Made by a program: the position numbers and the translations under genes. From Candidatus Binatia bacterium (GTDB lineage Bacteria > Vulcanimicrobiota > Vulcanimicrobiia > Vulcanimicrobiales > Vulcanimicrobiaceae), in assembly GCA_035544215.1 (NCBI GenBank), contig DATKHY010000003.1, positions 310,001 through 374,000 on the forward strand: a DNA stretch of 64,000 bases, in the 5' to 3' direction. Under the pieces are notes generated by a model. It was given only the letters and a program-made list of their open reading frames with translations, was not told the DNA's origin and made no database searches. This document shows, one piece after another, positions 16,471-24,565 of the stretch; positions within the stretch are counted from its first letter, which is position 1; each line of letters begins with the position of its first letter.

Positions 16471-17184
16471 GTGGCCAAGGTTGAGCTGTTCCATCTGTCG
16501 GCGGAGCGCAACCCGCTTGCCGTACTCCGGTACGAGCCGCGCCGTCCGTGCGGCGTTACGCTCGTCGCCGGCCACGGCTACTCGTCGAGCAAACAAAATC
16601 TCGACTTTCTGTGTTCGTTTTTGGCCAGCCACGGCTACGGCGTGTACAGCCTGGACTTTCCGGGCCACAAGCTGGGAGCGAGCGGCGGCGAGCTGCGCGG
16701 CGTCGAGGATTGCATCGAAGCCATGCAGCGTATCGTCGCGTTCGCGCGCGAGCGAGGCGACGACGATACGTACACGCTCGGCCACAGCATGGGGGGCATG
16801 ACCGCAATATTCACAGCCGCGCTAGACGTTCAGATCCTCGGGGCGGTGGCGATCGCCACAGGTTACGGGCGTCCCACGTCGCTCGAGGCGCTGCAGAGGG
16901 TCGGAGCCACCGACTTTCGCGCCTCGTACGTTGTCGGCGACACGCTGCCGGAGCTGGTTGCGAACGTCGACGCGCGCTACGCGGAGCTGCTGCCTCGGCT
17001 GGCCGGACGGCCCGCGCTGTACGTGTCTGCCGCCCGCGACGGGATGGTGAGTCCGCGCAGCGTTCGCGAGCTCTTCGAACGCGCGCCCGAACCGAAAACC
17101 TTCGCGACGATCGACAGCGATCACACGTACGCAGCCGAGAACGCCAAGGCGACGGTGTTGGAATGGCTTCGCGAGCGTCGCTGA
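16471..17184 (+). CDS. Alpha/beta hydrolase
   Basis: This 237-residue serine hydrolase has its nucleophile elbow GHSMGG near residue 108, a likely acid in SAARDGMVSP and a histidine in DSDHTYA. The oxyanion region is LVAGHGYSSSKQNLD with a lid of modest size. It is cytoplasmic, with no signal peptide. Its position between moaE and moeB is unusual for molybdopterin synthesis, so it may simply be co-transcribed. A substrate (ester, peptide or monoacylglycerol) cannot be chosen. The GTG start abuts the moaE stop, and its 3' end overlaps the moeB start by 22 bases. Confidence 0.85.
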   Translation: MAKVELFHLSAERNPLAVLRYEPRRPCGVTLVAGHGYSSSKQNLDFLCSFLASHGYGVYSLDFPGHKLGASGGELRGVEDCIEAMQRIVAFARERGDDDTYTLGHSMGGMTAIFTAALDVQILGAVAIATGYGRPTSLEALQRVGATDFRASYVVGDTLPELVANVDARYAELLPRLAGRPALYVSAARDGMVSPRSVRELFERAPEPKTFATIDSDHTYAAENAKATVLEWLRERR

Positions 17185-18287
17185 GTACGCGCGCGCTGCG
17201 CCGCTACAGCCGCCACCTGCTCATCCCCGAGGTCGGGCTCGCGGGGCAGGAACGGCTCGCGTCGGCACGCGTGCTCGTCGTCGGCGCGGGCGGATTGGGA
17301 TCACCGGCGCTGCAGTATCTGGCGGCCGCGGGAACCGGCCGCATCGGCATCGTCGACGACGATGCCGTCGACGAAACGAACCTGCAGCGACAGACGATCT
17401 TTTCGACGGACGACCTCGGGCGCAACAAGGCCGAGGTTGCGGCGGACCGTTTGCGCGGCCTCAACCCGCTCGTCGCGTACGACCCGATTCCGCTGCGCTT
17501 CGCGCCCGACAACGCGCGCGAGCTGGTGCGGCTGTATGACCTCGTGCTGGATTGCACGGACCGCTTTCCGACGCGCTACCTGATCAACGACGCGTGCGTT
17601 CTCGAAGGGCGCGCCGACGTGTATGGATCGATCTTCCGCTTCGACGGACAGGTGAGCGTGTTCGGCACGGGCGGCGGCCCGTGTTATCGTTGCCTCTACC
17701 CCGAGGCGCCGCCGCCCGAGAGCACGCCGACGTGCGCCGAGGGCGGGGTGCTCGGCGCGCTGGCGGGCATCGTCGGTGCGTGGCAGGCCAGCGAGGCGCT
17801 CAAGATGCTGCTCGGTATCGGCGCTCCGCTGATCGGCCGGCTCGTTCTGGTGGACAGTCTGCTCGCGCGCGTTCGCGAGGTCCGTTTCGAGCGCGATCCC
17901 GGCTGCGCGCTGTGCGGCGAACGCCCGACCATCCTTTCCACCGAGGCGCAGACGTATGCGGATACGTCCGAGCCGGCAAACGTACCCGAGATCGACGCCG
18001 ACGGCCTCGACGAGGCGCTGCGCGACGCGGTCTTGCTCGACGTCCGCGAGCCGCACGAGGCGGTGCTGGGTTCGATCGACGGGGCGCTGCGCATTCCCGC
18101 GTCGGAGCTCGAGGCGCGGATGTCGGAGCTCGACAGCGTCGCGCGCTACGTCGTCGCGTGCCGCGTCGGCGCGCGGTCGCTCTGGGCGGTGCGGCGGCTG
18201 CGCGACGCCGGCTTCACTCGCCTGGTGCATCTGCGCGGAGGTCTGCTCGCGTACGCCGCGCGACACGCTGAGTTCGACTTCTTTTGA
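17163..18287 (+). CDS. moeB: MoeB/ThiF-type adenylyltransferase fused to rhodanese
   Basis: The E1-like domain adenylates the C-terminus of MoaD and the rhodanese domain can hand over sulfur. The protein has 374 residues. The ATP-binding loop GAGGLG is at 41-46, the Arg-finger region NLQRQTIF near 73, zinc cysteines at C174, C177, C248 and C251, and a conserved C191. A C-terminal rhodanese domain (about 278-374) keeps its active cysteine C333 in ACRVGARS. This domain order matches eukaryotic MOCS3/Uba4 and some bacterial ThiF/MoeB proteins. It may serve other sulfur carriers too. The ATG lies inside the preceding hydrolase gene. Confidence 0.92.
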   Translation: MASRASLSTRALRRYSRHLLIPEVGLAGQERLASARVLVVGAGGLGSPALQYLAAAGTGRIGIVDDDAVDETNLQRQTIFSTDDLGRNKAEVAADRLRGLNPLVAYDPIPLRFAPDNARELVRLYDLVLDCTDRFPTRYLINDACVLEGRADVYGSIFRFDGQVSVFGTGGGPCYRCLYPEAPPPESTPTCAEGGVLGALAGIVGAWQASEALKMLLGIGAPLIGRLVLVDSLLARVREVRFERDPGCALCGERPTILSTEAQTYADTSEPANVPEIDADGLDEALRDAVLLDVREPHEAVLGSIDGALRIPASELEARMSELDSVARYVVACRVGARSLWAVRRLRDAGFTRLVHLRGGLLAYAARHAEFDFF

Positions 18288-19132
18288 AGGCGCGCGCGTT
18301 CGGCCGCACCGGGATCGATTTGCCGGCGATCGGCCAGGGCACGTGGGACATGCCGGAAGCGGGTCCGCGCTCGCGCGAAGCACAGCGCGCGATTCGGCGT
18401 GGAATCGAGCTCGGCATGACCCACGTCGACACGGCGGAGATGTACGGATCGGGCCGGGTCGAAGAGCTGATCGGCGATGCGCTGCGCGGCGTTCGCCGCG
18501 ATCGATACTTCATCGCGACCAAGGTTCTGCCGGCTAACGCGAGCTATCGCGGCACGCTCGCGGCGGCGGAGCGCAGCATCGCGCGGCTGGGATGCGGCCA
18601 CCTCGATCTCCTGCTCCTGCACTGGCCCGGCTCGCATCCGCTCGAAGAGACGATGCGGGCCTTCGACGACCTGGTCGAACAGGGTAAAGTACGCTTCGTG
18701 GGCGTCAGCAATTTCGAGCCCGACGAGATGCTGGAAGCCGAGTCGCATCTACGGGCGCCGCTCGCGTGCAACCAAGTCCTCTACCATCTCAACGAGCGCG
18801 GCATCGAGCACAGGCTCGTCCCGATCGCGCGCGAGCGCGGCATCGCCGTCGTGGCGTACACGCCGTTCGGGCGAGGCAGGTTCCTGCGCTCGGGCAAGTC
18901 GGCGCGAGAACTGCTCGAAGGCATCGCGCGTAGGCACGGCGCGACCGTCCACCAGGTAGCGCTCGCATTCTTGACCCGCGAGGCGCACGTCCTTGCTATT
19001 CCGAAAGCCGCGAGCGTGGCGCACGTCGAAGAAAACGCAGCTGCAGGAGGGCTCGAACTCGAGCCGGCCGACCTCGCCGAGATCGACGCCGCGTTTCCGC
19101 GCGGCATGGCCGGACCGCTCGCAACGCTATGA
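18284..19132 (+). CDS. Aldo/keto reductase
   Basis: This 282-residue NAD(P)H-dependent (beta/alpha)8 oxidoreductase has the catalytic tetrad in DTAEMYGSG (Asp and Tyr), ATKVLP (Lys) and LLLLHWPGS (His). Cofactor-binding segments GVSNFEP and AIPKAASVAHVEENAAA are present. The TTG at 18284 overlaps the moeB stop (TTGA) and gives a natural KARAFGRTGIDLPAIGQGTW N-terminus. The substrate is unknown, and placement within the molybdopterin run is not explained by any known pathway. Confidence 0.9.
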   Translation: MKARAFGRTGIDLPAIGQGTWDMPEAGPRSREAQRAIRRGIELGMTHVDTAEMYGSGRVEELIGDALRGVRRDRYFIATKVLPANASYRGTLAAAERSIARLGCGHLDLLLLHWPGSHPLEETMRAFDDLVEQGKVRFVGVSNFEPDEMLEAESHLRAPLACNQVLYHLNERGIEHRLVPIARERGIAVVAYTPFGRGRFLRSGKSARELLEGIARRHGATVHQVALAFLTREAHVLAIPKAASVAHVEENAAAGGLELEPADLAEIDAAFPRGMAGPLATL

Positions 19133-19133
19133 G

Positions 19134-20276
19134 ATGAATACGGACGAGCTGATCGCCGTCAAACAACGCGCCGTCCGCCGAGCCGTCGAGCTCGGCGCAG
19201 GCGACGTGCGCGTCGTCGCGGCACGAACCGACGTGGAGTCGCGGCGGCGCATGCAGGCGGCGTTTCGGCGGGGTGACTTGGCGACGTGGGGCTACGACGG
19301 CGAGTACGCGCACCGCGCAACCGATCCGGCGACGCTGCTGCCGGAAGCGCGCAGCGTCGTCTGCGTGGCGGTGCCGTACGCGACCGCCGCGCCGAGCGCG
19401 CCGTCGCGCCTCTGCGGCCGCGTCTCCAACTACGCGTGGTCGCCGGACTATCACCACCGGTTGCGCGCGCTGCTCACCGCCGTCGCGCGCGAAATCGACG
19501 AGTCCGCGGGAACGTGCGCGACGGCCGTCGTCTGCGACACGCGTCCGTTGGCGGAGCGCGCTCTGGCGGCACGCTCCGGGCTCGGATGGATCGGAAAGCA
19601 CACCAATCTGATATCGCCGTCGCTGGGCTCCTTCGTCTTTTTGGGCGAGGTCGTGACGACGCTCGAGCTGCCGCCGGACGCTCCGTCGCGCAAGAGCTGC
19701 GGTGAGTGCCGGCGCTGCGTGGACGCGTGTCCGACGCAGGCGTTGCGCGGCGATTACACGATCGATGCGAACCGCTGCATCTCGGACCTCACGCAGCGCA
19801 CCGATGCGATTCCGGCGAACATGCGGCCAATGCTCGGCGACTGGGTATGGGGATGCGACATCTGTCAGTTGGTTTGTCCGCCGACGCGGTCGGCGCGGGG
19901 CGCGGCGATGTCGCAATGGTCGCCGCAGGACGTCGACACGGCGTGGCCGTCGCTGCCGGAGCTGTTGCGCCTGCGCAGCGGCACCTTCAAGCGGCGTTTC
20001 AGGAAGACCGCGATGGGTTGGCGCGGCGCCGCGGTGTTGCGCCGCAACGCGGCCGTCGCGCTGGGAAACGCCCTGGACCGCTCCGCCGTCGGCGCGCTGA
20101 TCGAGAGCTTGCGCGTGGATCCCCATCCGATGGTTCGAGGCCACGCCGCGTGGGCGCTCGGACGGATCGGCTCGCCGGCAGCGCTTTCGGCATTGCATGG
20201 ACAGCACGGCGTCGAAGACGATGTGGGGGTCCGCGAAGAGATCCGCTCGGCCCTGGAACCGTTTAAAACGAGGTGA
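19134..20276 (+). CDS. queG: Epoxyqueuosine reductase QueG with C-terminal HEAT-like repeats
   Basis: QueG is a cobalamin-dependent iron-sulfur enzyme that reduces epoxyqueuosine to queuosine in tRNA wobble position 34. The 380-residue protein has the catalytic aspartate D135 in VVCDTRPLAERALA, GLGWIGKH, and two [4Fe-4S] sites: C189, C192, C195, C199 and C215, C241, C244, C248. The last 90 residues contain PBS-lyase/HEAT-like repeats (RNAAVALGNALDRSAVGALIE, MVRGHAAWALGRIG). It starts one base after the aldo/keto reductase stop. A cobalamin adenosyltransferase is encoded elsewhere in the window (46536). Confidence 0.94.
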   Translation: MNTDELIAVKQRAVRRAVELGAGDVRVVAARTDVESRRRMQAAFRRGDLATWGYDGEYAHRATDPATLLPEARSVVCVAVPYATAAPSAPSRLCGRVSNYAWSPDYHHRLRALLTAVAREIDESAGTCATAVVCDTRPLAERALAARSGLGWIGKHTNLISPSLGSFVFLGEVVTTLELPPDAPSRKSCGECRRCVDACPTQALRGDYTIDANRCISDLTQRTDAIPANMRPMLGDWVWGCDICQLVCPPTRSARGAAMSQWSPQDVDTAWPSLPELLRLRSGTFKRRFRKTAMGWRGAAVLRRNAAVALGNALDRSAVGALIESLRVDPHPMVRGHAAWALGRIGSPAALSALHGQHGVEDDVGVREEIRSALEPFKTR

Positions 20277-20902
20277 TGATGAGAGTTCTCGCGCCCCTGG
20301 TGCTCGTGGGTACGCTCGCGCTTCCGCTGCGCGCGGCGCCCGCGAGCGACCTTCTGTCGCGGATGAATGCCGTGAATCCGAGCCTGCACGCGTTCACCGC
20401 AACGCTGCACGCTCACGTGTCGATGAAGACGTTTCCGTTTCTCACGGCGGAGCTGATCGGCACCTACTATTACAAGGAGCCCGACAAGACGAAGGTGGCG
20501 TTCACGAAGGGCGTGCCGATCCCCGGCATCGCGTCGCAGTTCGATAATCTGTATGCGCACATCGAAAAGCCGTCGAGGTGGAAGGACGTTTACGACGTTG
20601 CGCTGGTGTCGGACGACGGGAAGACGACGGTATTCAAGCTGACTCCGCGCAAGCAGGGAAACGTCGAGCACATCGACGCGACGGTCGACGACCGGCGAGC
20701 CACCGTGACGTCGATGCGCTGGAACTATGCCAACGGCGGAACTGCAGAGATGACGAACACCTACGGGCGCGTGCAGGGCTACGTGCTCGTCGTGTCGCAG
20801 ACGGGCCGCGTCGACGAGCCGGGATACGTCGCGGACCTGGCGTCGACGATCGACAACTACGCGATCAACCCGACGCTGTCCGACAGCGTGTTTAGTCAAT
20901 AA
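20276..20902 (+). CDS. LolA-like exported lipoprotein-carrier-fold protein
   Basis: This 208-residue protein has a signal peptide (MRVLAPLVLVGTLALPLRA) and a single LolA/LolB-like domain: DLLSRMNAVNPSLHAFTATLHAHV, TYYYKEPDKTKVAFTKG and a beta-rich remainder. LolA-like proteins carry lipoproteins or lipids across the periplasm in diderms. The match is general, so it could be a relative with a different cargo. The ATG at 20276 overlaps the queG TGA, and a GTG three bases earlier is also possible. Its stop overlaps the moaA ATG (TAATG). Confidence 0.65.
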   Translation: MMRVLAPLVLVGTLALPLRAAPASDLLSRMNAVNPSLHAFTATLHAHVSMKTFPFLTAELIGTYYYKEPDKTKVAFTKGVPIPGIASQFDNLYAHIEKPSRWKDVYDVALVSDDGKTTVFKLTPRKQGNVEHIDATVDDRRATVTSMRWNYANGGTAEMTNTYGRVQGYVLVVSQTGRVDEPGYVADLASTIDNYAINPTLSDSVFSQ

Positions 20903-21894
20903 TGGCGATTTCGCTGATCGACGGCTTCAGCCGCCCGATAACCTATCTGCGCGTCTCGGTGACGGACAAGTGCAACCTGCGGTGCGTCTACTGCATGCCG
21001 GACGGCGGCCTGGCGTGGCTGCGCCGCGACGAAATCCTGACGTACGAGGAGATCGAAGCGATCGTGCGCGCCGCCGCGTCCGTTGGCGTTCGCGCCGTGC
21101 GCCTAACGGGCGGCGAGCCGCTCGTGCGTCGCAACTTGAACCGCCTGGCCGGCGCCATCACAGCGGTTTCCGGGATAGAAGATCTTGCGCTGTCCACCAA
21201 CGGGCTGCTCTTGGAGGAACAGCTTGACGAGCTCGTCGCCGCGGGCGTGCGCCGCATCAACGTCTCCCTGGACACGTTGCGCGCCGACCGGTTCCAGGCG
21301 ATCGCGCGACGGCCCGGGCTCGACCGCGTACTGCGTGCGATCGATGCGGCGATCGCCGCGGGCCTGGCGCCGATCAAGGTCAATTGCGTCGTAATGCGCG
21401 GCCACAACGACGACGAGCTGGCCGACTTCGCCGCGCTCACGCGCGACCGCCCGATCTTCGTGCGCTTCATCGAGGTCATGCCGGTACACGAAAACGCCAA
21501 GCTGCAACGGGACGCGTACGTATCGTCCGACGAGATCCTCGAGCGCATCGCGGCGATCGGCGAGCTGCGGCAGGTGCCCGGCCCTGCCGGTAACGGTCCG
21601 GCCCGCTACTTCGCCTTCGCCGGGGCCGCCGGGGCGGTCGGCGTGATCAGCCCGCTTTCGCACGACTACTGCGAGCGCTGCAACCGGGTGCGCCTTACGG
21701 CGGACGGCCGGCTGCGGCTCTGCCTGTTCGGCGACCACGCCATCGATCTTCGCGCACCCTTGCGCGCGGGTGCGACGACGGACCGGATGGCGGAGATCCT
21801 GCGCTCGGCGATGTTGATCAAGCCGGAGCGCCACCATCTGCGGCTCGGAGAGCCGGCCTCGCGGATGCGCGCCTTCTCCGAGATCGGCGGCTAG
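20902..21894 (+). CDS. moaA: GTP 3',8-cyclase MoaA (radical SAM)
   Basis: MoaA converts GTP to 3',8-cyclo-GTP in the first step of molybdopterin synthesis. The 330-residue protein has the radical SAM cluster C24, C28 and C31 (CNLRCVYC), the second [4Fe-4S] site C257, C260 and C274 (CERCNRVRLTADGRLRLC), and the functional C-terminal Gly-Gly (EIGG). TGGEPLVR is the SAM-binding strand. moaC, mogA and moeA are not in the window, so the pathway is completed elsewhere. It is the last moa gene of the run that begins at moaD. Confidence 0.96.
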   Translation: MAISLIDGFSRPITYLRVSVTDKCNLRCVYCMPDGGLAWLRRDEILTYEEIEAIVRAAASVGVRAVRLTGGEPLVRRNLNRLAGAITAVSGIEDLALSTNGLLLEEQLDELVAAGVRRINVSLDTLRADRFQAIARRPGLDRVLRAIDAAIAAGLAPIKVNCVVMRGHNDDELADFAALTRDRPIFVRFIEVMPVHENAKLQRDAYVSSDEILERIAAIGELRQVPGPAGNGPARYFAFAGAAGAVGVISPLSHDYCERCNRVRLTADGRLRLCLFGDHAIDLRAPLRAGATTDRMAEILRSAMLIKPERHHLRLGEPASRMRAFSEIGG

Positions 21895-21913
21895 CGTGTC
21901 GACGGGACGCTAG
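21891..21913. promoter_or_regulatory. Inverted repeat over the moaA stop, before the sigma gene
   Basis: CTAGCGT (21891-21897) and ACGCTAG (21907-21913) form a perfect 7-bp dyad with a 9-base loop, spanning the moaA TAG. It is not followed by a T run, so it is not a standard terminator. It could be an operator or an mRNA hairpin upstream of the ECF sigma gene. The right arm lies in a GACGCTAGG motif also found, with one change, before the photolyase. Confidence 0.35.
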
Positions 21914-21930
21914 GGGACACCGGTCACAGT

Positions 21931-22485
21931 ATGCGGTCGCCGCCCGTTGTCAAGCCGATGGAGGACGTGTATCCCGCCGCTGCGCAGGCCGCCGTCGCGC
22001 GAGCCCGCGCCGAATCGCTGGTGCTGGAGTATCAGGTCAAACTGACCCGATATCTGCGTCGGATGGTGGGCGATGCCGAGGTAGCGCTAGACCTGAGCCA
22101 AGACGTATTCCTGTCCGCGTACCGAATGCTGCAAGCGGATCCGGAGCGCGAGCTGACGGCGGGCTGGCTCTACCGGGCCGCCACCAACGCCGCGATATCG
22201 TTCCTGCGGCGAAAGAAGGTGCTGCGCATGCTTCCGCTCGATCGCGACATCGATCGCAGCACGTGGCGCGTGGACGAACGCAGCGCCGCGTCGGTGGACT
22301 TGCAGACGGCGCTGGCGCAACTTCCGCCGCAACAGTCTGCGGCGCTGCTCTTGACCAGCTACGTCGGATACTCTTCCACGGAGGCCGCCGAGTTGTTGGG
22401 AACGACGTCGGATGCGGTACGGCAGCGAGTCTGCCGGGCGATGCGCGTGTTGAGAACCGTGATGAGCGAGGAGACGACAAGATGA
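21931..22485 (+). CDS. ECF-type RNA polymerase sigma factor
   Basis: This sigma-70 family protein of 184 residues contains only regions 2 and 4. Region 2 is YLRRMVGDAEVALDLSQDVFLSAYRML with WLYRAATNAAISFLRRKK, and region 4 is LQTALAQLPPQQSAALLLTSYVGYSSTEAAELLGTTSDAVRQRVCRAMRVLR helix-turn-helix. Such factors redirect RNA polymerase to stress regulons. The next gene encodes its likely anti-sigma factor, overlapping by four bases (ATGA). A second ATG at 21958 could also start the protein. The photolyase after the pair suggests an oxidative or light stress regulon, which is inferred. Confidence 0.9.
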   Translation: MRSPPVVKPMEDVYPAAAQAAVARARAESLVLEYQVKLTRYLRRMVGDAEVALDLSQDVFLSAYRMLQADPERELTAGWLYRAATNAAISFLRRKKVLRMLPLDRDIDRSTWRVDERSAASVDLQTALAQLPPQQSAALLLTSYVGYSSTEAAELLGTTSDAVRQRVCRAMRVLRTVMSEETTR

Positions 22486-23075
22486 TGACGCGGTGCGATT
22501 GCGCACGCGCCGAAACGATCGCCGGCGCGATCTCGCTGGGCGAAGCCGACGATGCGCAGCGCGACGCGTATCGATCGCATCTCGCTACGTGCGAGCGCTG
22601 CCGCGCCGATCTGGGCGGCGAGCGCGAGATCGAGCGAGTTATGGCGACCGTCGGAGAGGCGCGCGAAGCCGAGCGCTGGGAGCCCGACCTGCGCGCGGTG
22701 CGCATGCGGCCTCGCGAGAAGTATGGCGCGTGGCGTTGGGTCGCCGCGCTGGCCGCGGCCGTCGCTCTGATCGCCGGCCTACGCGCGATCGAGAGACACC
22801 CGAGCACCACCGCCGTAGCGCAAAGCGGCTCGGCGAACGAACGGGCCGCGGCGCGCGCCGTCGCAGCGCTCAACACTCAGACCATGCCGCGGCGCGAGCA
22901 CGAGGCGGAGTCGCTGGCATTCGCGCCGGCCGCGTCGGGCACGATGGAGCTCAAGCTGCGGCTCGACGGCCGCGGCGCCTCGAGCCGGTGCGTAGTGATC
23001 AAGAGCTCCGGCAGTCGCACTCTCGACGAAGCGGTCTGCCGAGCGGCGCTGCGAACCATCTCGACGCGACGATAG
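22482..23075 (+). CDS. Zinc-finger anti-sigma factor with TonB-like C-terminal domain
   Basis: This 197-residue membrane protein has a cytoplasmic zinc-binding anti-sigma module at residues about 1-45 (CDCARAETI, then HLATCERC), the usual HxxxCxxC ligand pattern. One membrane helix follows at about 86-105 (WVAALAAAVALIAGL). The periplasmic tail ends in a segment like TonB C-terminal domains: MELKLRLDGRGASSRCVVIKSSGSRTLDEAVCRAAL, with an extra cysteine pair. The zinc finger should hold the adjacent sigma factor inactive. The TonB-like domain may sense an envelope signal or contact a partner. That combination is uncommon. Confidence 0.8.
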   Translation: MMTRCDCARAETIAGAISLGEADDAQRDAYRSHLATCERCRADLGGEREIERVMATVGEAREAERWEPDLRAVRMRPREKYGAWRWVAALAAAVALIAGLRAIERHPSTTAVAQSGSANERAAARAVAALNTQTMPRREHEAESLAFAPAASGTMELKLRLDGRGASSRCVVIKSSGSRTLDEAVCRAALRTISTRR

Positions 23076-23107
23076 GCTCCCCTAGACGTTAGGCTCCCTA
23101 TAGGGAG
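23073..23107. promoter_or_regulatory. Tandem TAGGCTCCC repeat and palindrome before photolyase
   Basis: TAGGCTCCC occurs at 23073-23081 and 23090-23098, 17 bases apart, and the second copy runs into a perfect 14-bp palindrome CTCCCTATAGGGAG (23094-23107). The first copy overlaps the anti-sigma TAG. The whole lies 31-65 bases before the photolyase ATG, a fitting place for an operator or promoter. No housekeeping -10/-35 pair is clear. Confidence 0.4.
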
Positions 23108-23137
23108 AACGGCAGCGAGCGACCGAACGGGCCCGCC

Positions 23138-24565
23138 ATGGCGGACGGCCCGTTCATCTACCGTTTCGGTAAGGACTTACGCCTCGACGATCACGCCGGC
23201 TTAGCGGCCGCCGCAGCGCACGGCGCGGTGCTGCCGCTGCTCGTCATCGATCCGGCACTGAACGATCGTCTCCAAGCCTCTCCACGCAGGGCCGCGTTTT
23301 TTTGCTCGGCCGTGCGCGGGCTCGACGCGGAGCTGCGCGAGCGCGGGTCCCGGCTCGTCGTGCGCCGCGCGCCGGCGGAGGAGGCGGTCTTACGGGTCGC
23401 GCGCGAGGCGGCTGCGGCGGGCGCGGCATGGAGCGCGTCGTACGACGAGGCCGGGATGCGGCGCGATTCGTCGTTACGCAGCGCGGTCGAAGAGGCCGGG
23501 TTGCGCGCGCTGGTCGTGCACGATGCGCCCGCCGTCGCGCCCGAGGAAAGCGCCGAAGCACGCAGCGCGGAGGGACCCGGATATCGCGCCTTCGCGCCGT
23601 ATTTCGAGGTCTGGCGCGAGCTGCCGATCGCGTCGCACGAGTATCCGCTGCTGCTGCGGTTCACCAGCGGCGACCTTGACGGCGAAGCGTTACCCCAGCC
23701 GCGCGAGTTTGGGGCGGGTGAGGCGCAGGCCGCCGGCGGCTCGGCGGTCGCGCGGCGTCTCTTTCAGACGTTTGTGCGCGAGCGTGCGCCGCAGTACGCG
23801 ATCGACGCCAACGTCCCGTCCGAGGACGGAACGTCGGGGCTATCCGCACACTTGTCGTTCGGTACGATCTCGGCGCGGACGATTGCGCTGGCGGTCCGCG
23901 AGCGCCTCGCCGATCCGTTTGCGATCAGCGAACATCGGCTCTCGCTGAGGCTCTTTCTGCGCGCGCTCGCACATCGCGACTTCTTCCTTCAGCTATCCTG
24001 GTTTAATCCGCAGACGCAGGACTCGTCGCTTCAGACCAAGATGCGCGGCTTCAAATGGGAAGAATCCCATCCCGCGCTGGAGGCGTGGTGCACCGGAACC
24101 ACGGGCTATCCGTTCGTCGACGCCGGCATCCGGCAGCTGCACGCGACGGGATGGATGCATCCGCACGTGCGCGCGGTCGCGGCTTCGCTGCTGTGCTTCG
24201 ATCTGGGCGTCGATTGGCGAGTCGGCCGCGAGCAATGGGACCGCTTCCTGATCGAAGATGACCCGGCGCTCGCGACGGGAAACTGGCAGTGGATCGCCGG
24301 CGTCGGCGCCGACATGGCGCAGTATCCGAGGATTTACAACCCCGAGCGACAGCTGCGGCGCTACGACCCCGCGGGGCTCTACGTTCGGCGCTGGATCGAC
24401 GAGCTGCGGAGCGTGCCGTTCGAGGCGTGGCAGCCGCGAACGAGATCCTCGGCCCAGCTTCGGTTAGCGCTCTTTGCCCAGGGCGAGTATCCGCCGCCTG
24501 CGGTCGACCACGCCGTCGCGGCACGCGCCTTTCTGCGGCGCTATCGCGAGTTCGTATCCCCCTGA
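23138..24565 (+). CDS. phrB: Deoxyribodipyrimidine photolyase
   Basis: This light-driven FAD enzyme repairs cyclobutane pyrimidine dimers; 475 residues. The N-terminal Rossmann-type antenna domain begins FIYRFGKDLRLDDHAGL. The C-terminal FAD domain has LSAHLSFGTIS, a LRLFLRALAHRDFF segment, GYPFVDAGIRQLHATGWMHP and EDDPALATGNWQWIAG, which together form the FAD and dimer pocket with conserved Trp residues. It is of the class I CPD photolyase/cryptochrome type. Cryptochrome-only function cannot be excluded from sequence. Its 3' end overlaps a convergent gene by 25 bases. The upstream repeat cluster and sigma/anti-sigma pair suggest stress control. Confidence 0.92.
   Translation: MADGPFIYRFGKDLRLDDHAGLAAAAAHGAVLPLLVIDPALNDRLQASPRRAAFFCSAVRGLDAELRERGSRLVVRRAPAEEAVLRVAREAAAAGAAWSASYDEAGMRRDSSLRSAVEEAGLRALVVHDAPAVAPEESAEARSAEGPGYRAFAPYFEVWRELPIASHEYPLLLRFTSGDLDGEALPQPREFGAGEAQAAGGSAVARRLFQTFVRERAPQYAIDANVPSEDGTSGLSAHLSFGTISARTIALAVRERLADPFAISEHRLSLRLFLRALAHRDFFLQLSWFNPQTQDSSLQTKMRGFKWEESHPALEAWCTGTTGYPFVDAGIRQLHATGWMHPHVRAVAASLLCFDLGVDWRVGREQWDRFLIEDDPALATGNWQWIAGVGADMAQYPRIYNPERQLRRYDPAGLYVRRWIDELRSVPFEAWQPRTRSSAQLRLALFAQGEYPPPAVDHAVAARAFLRRYREFVSP

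Noticed and set aside
16548-17162. MoeB extended upstream to 16548
   Set aside because: The extra codons are antiphase sequence inside the hydrolase gene with Arg-rich composition. ATG 17163 gives the usual SRHLLIPEVG-type N-terminus.
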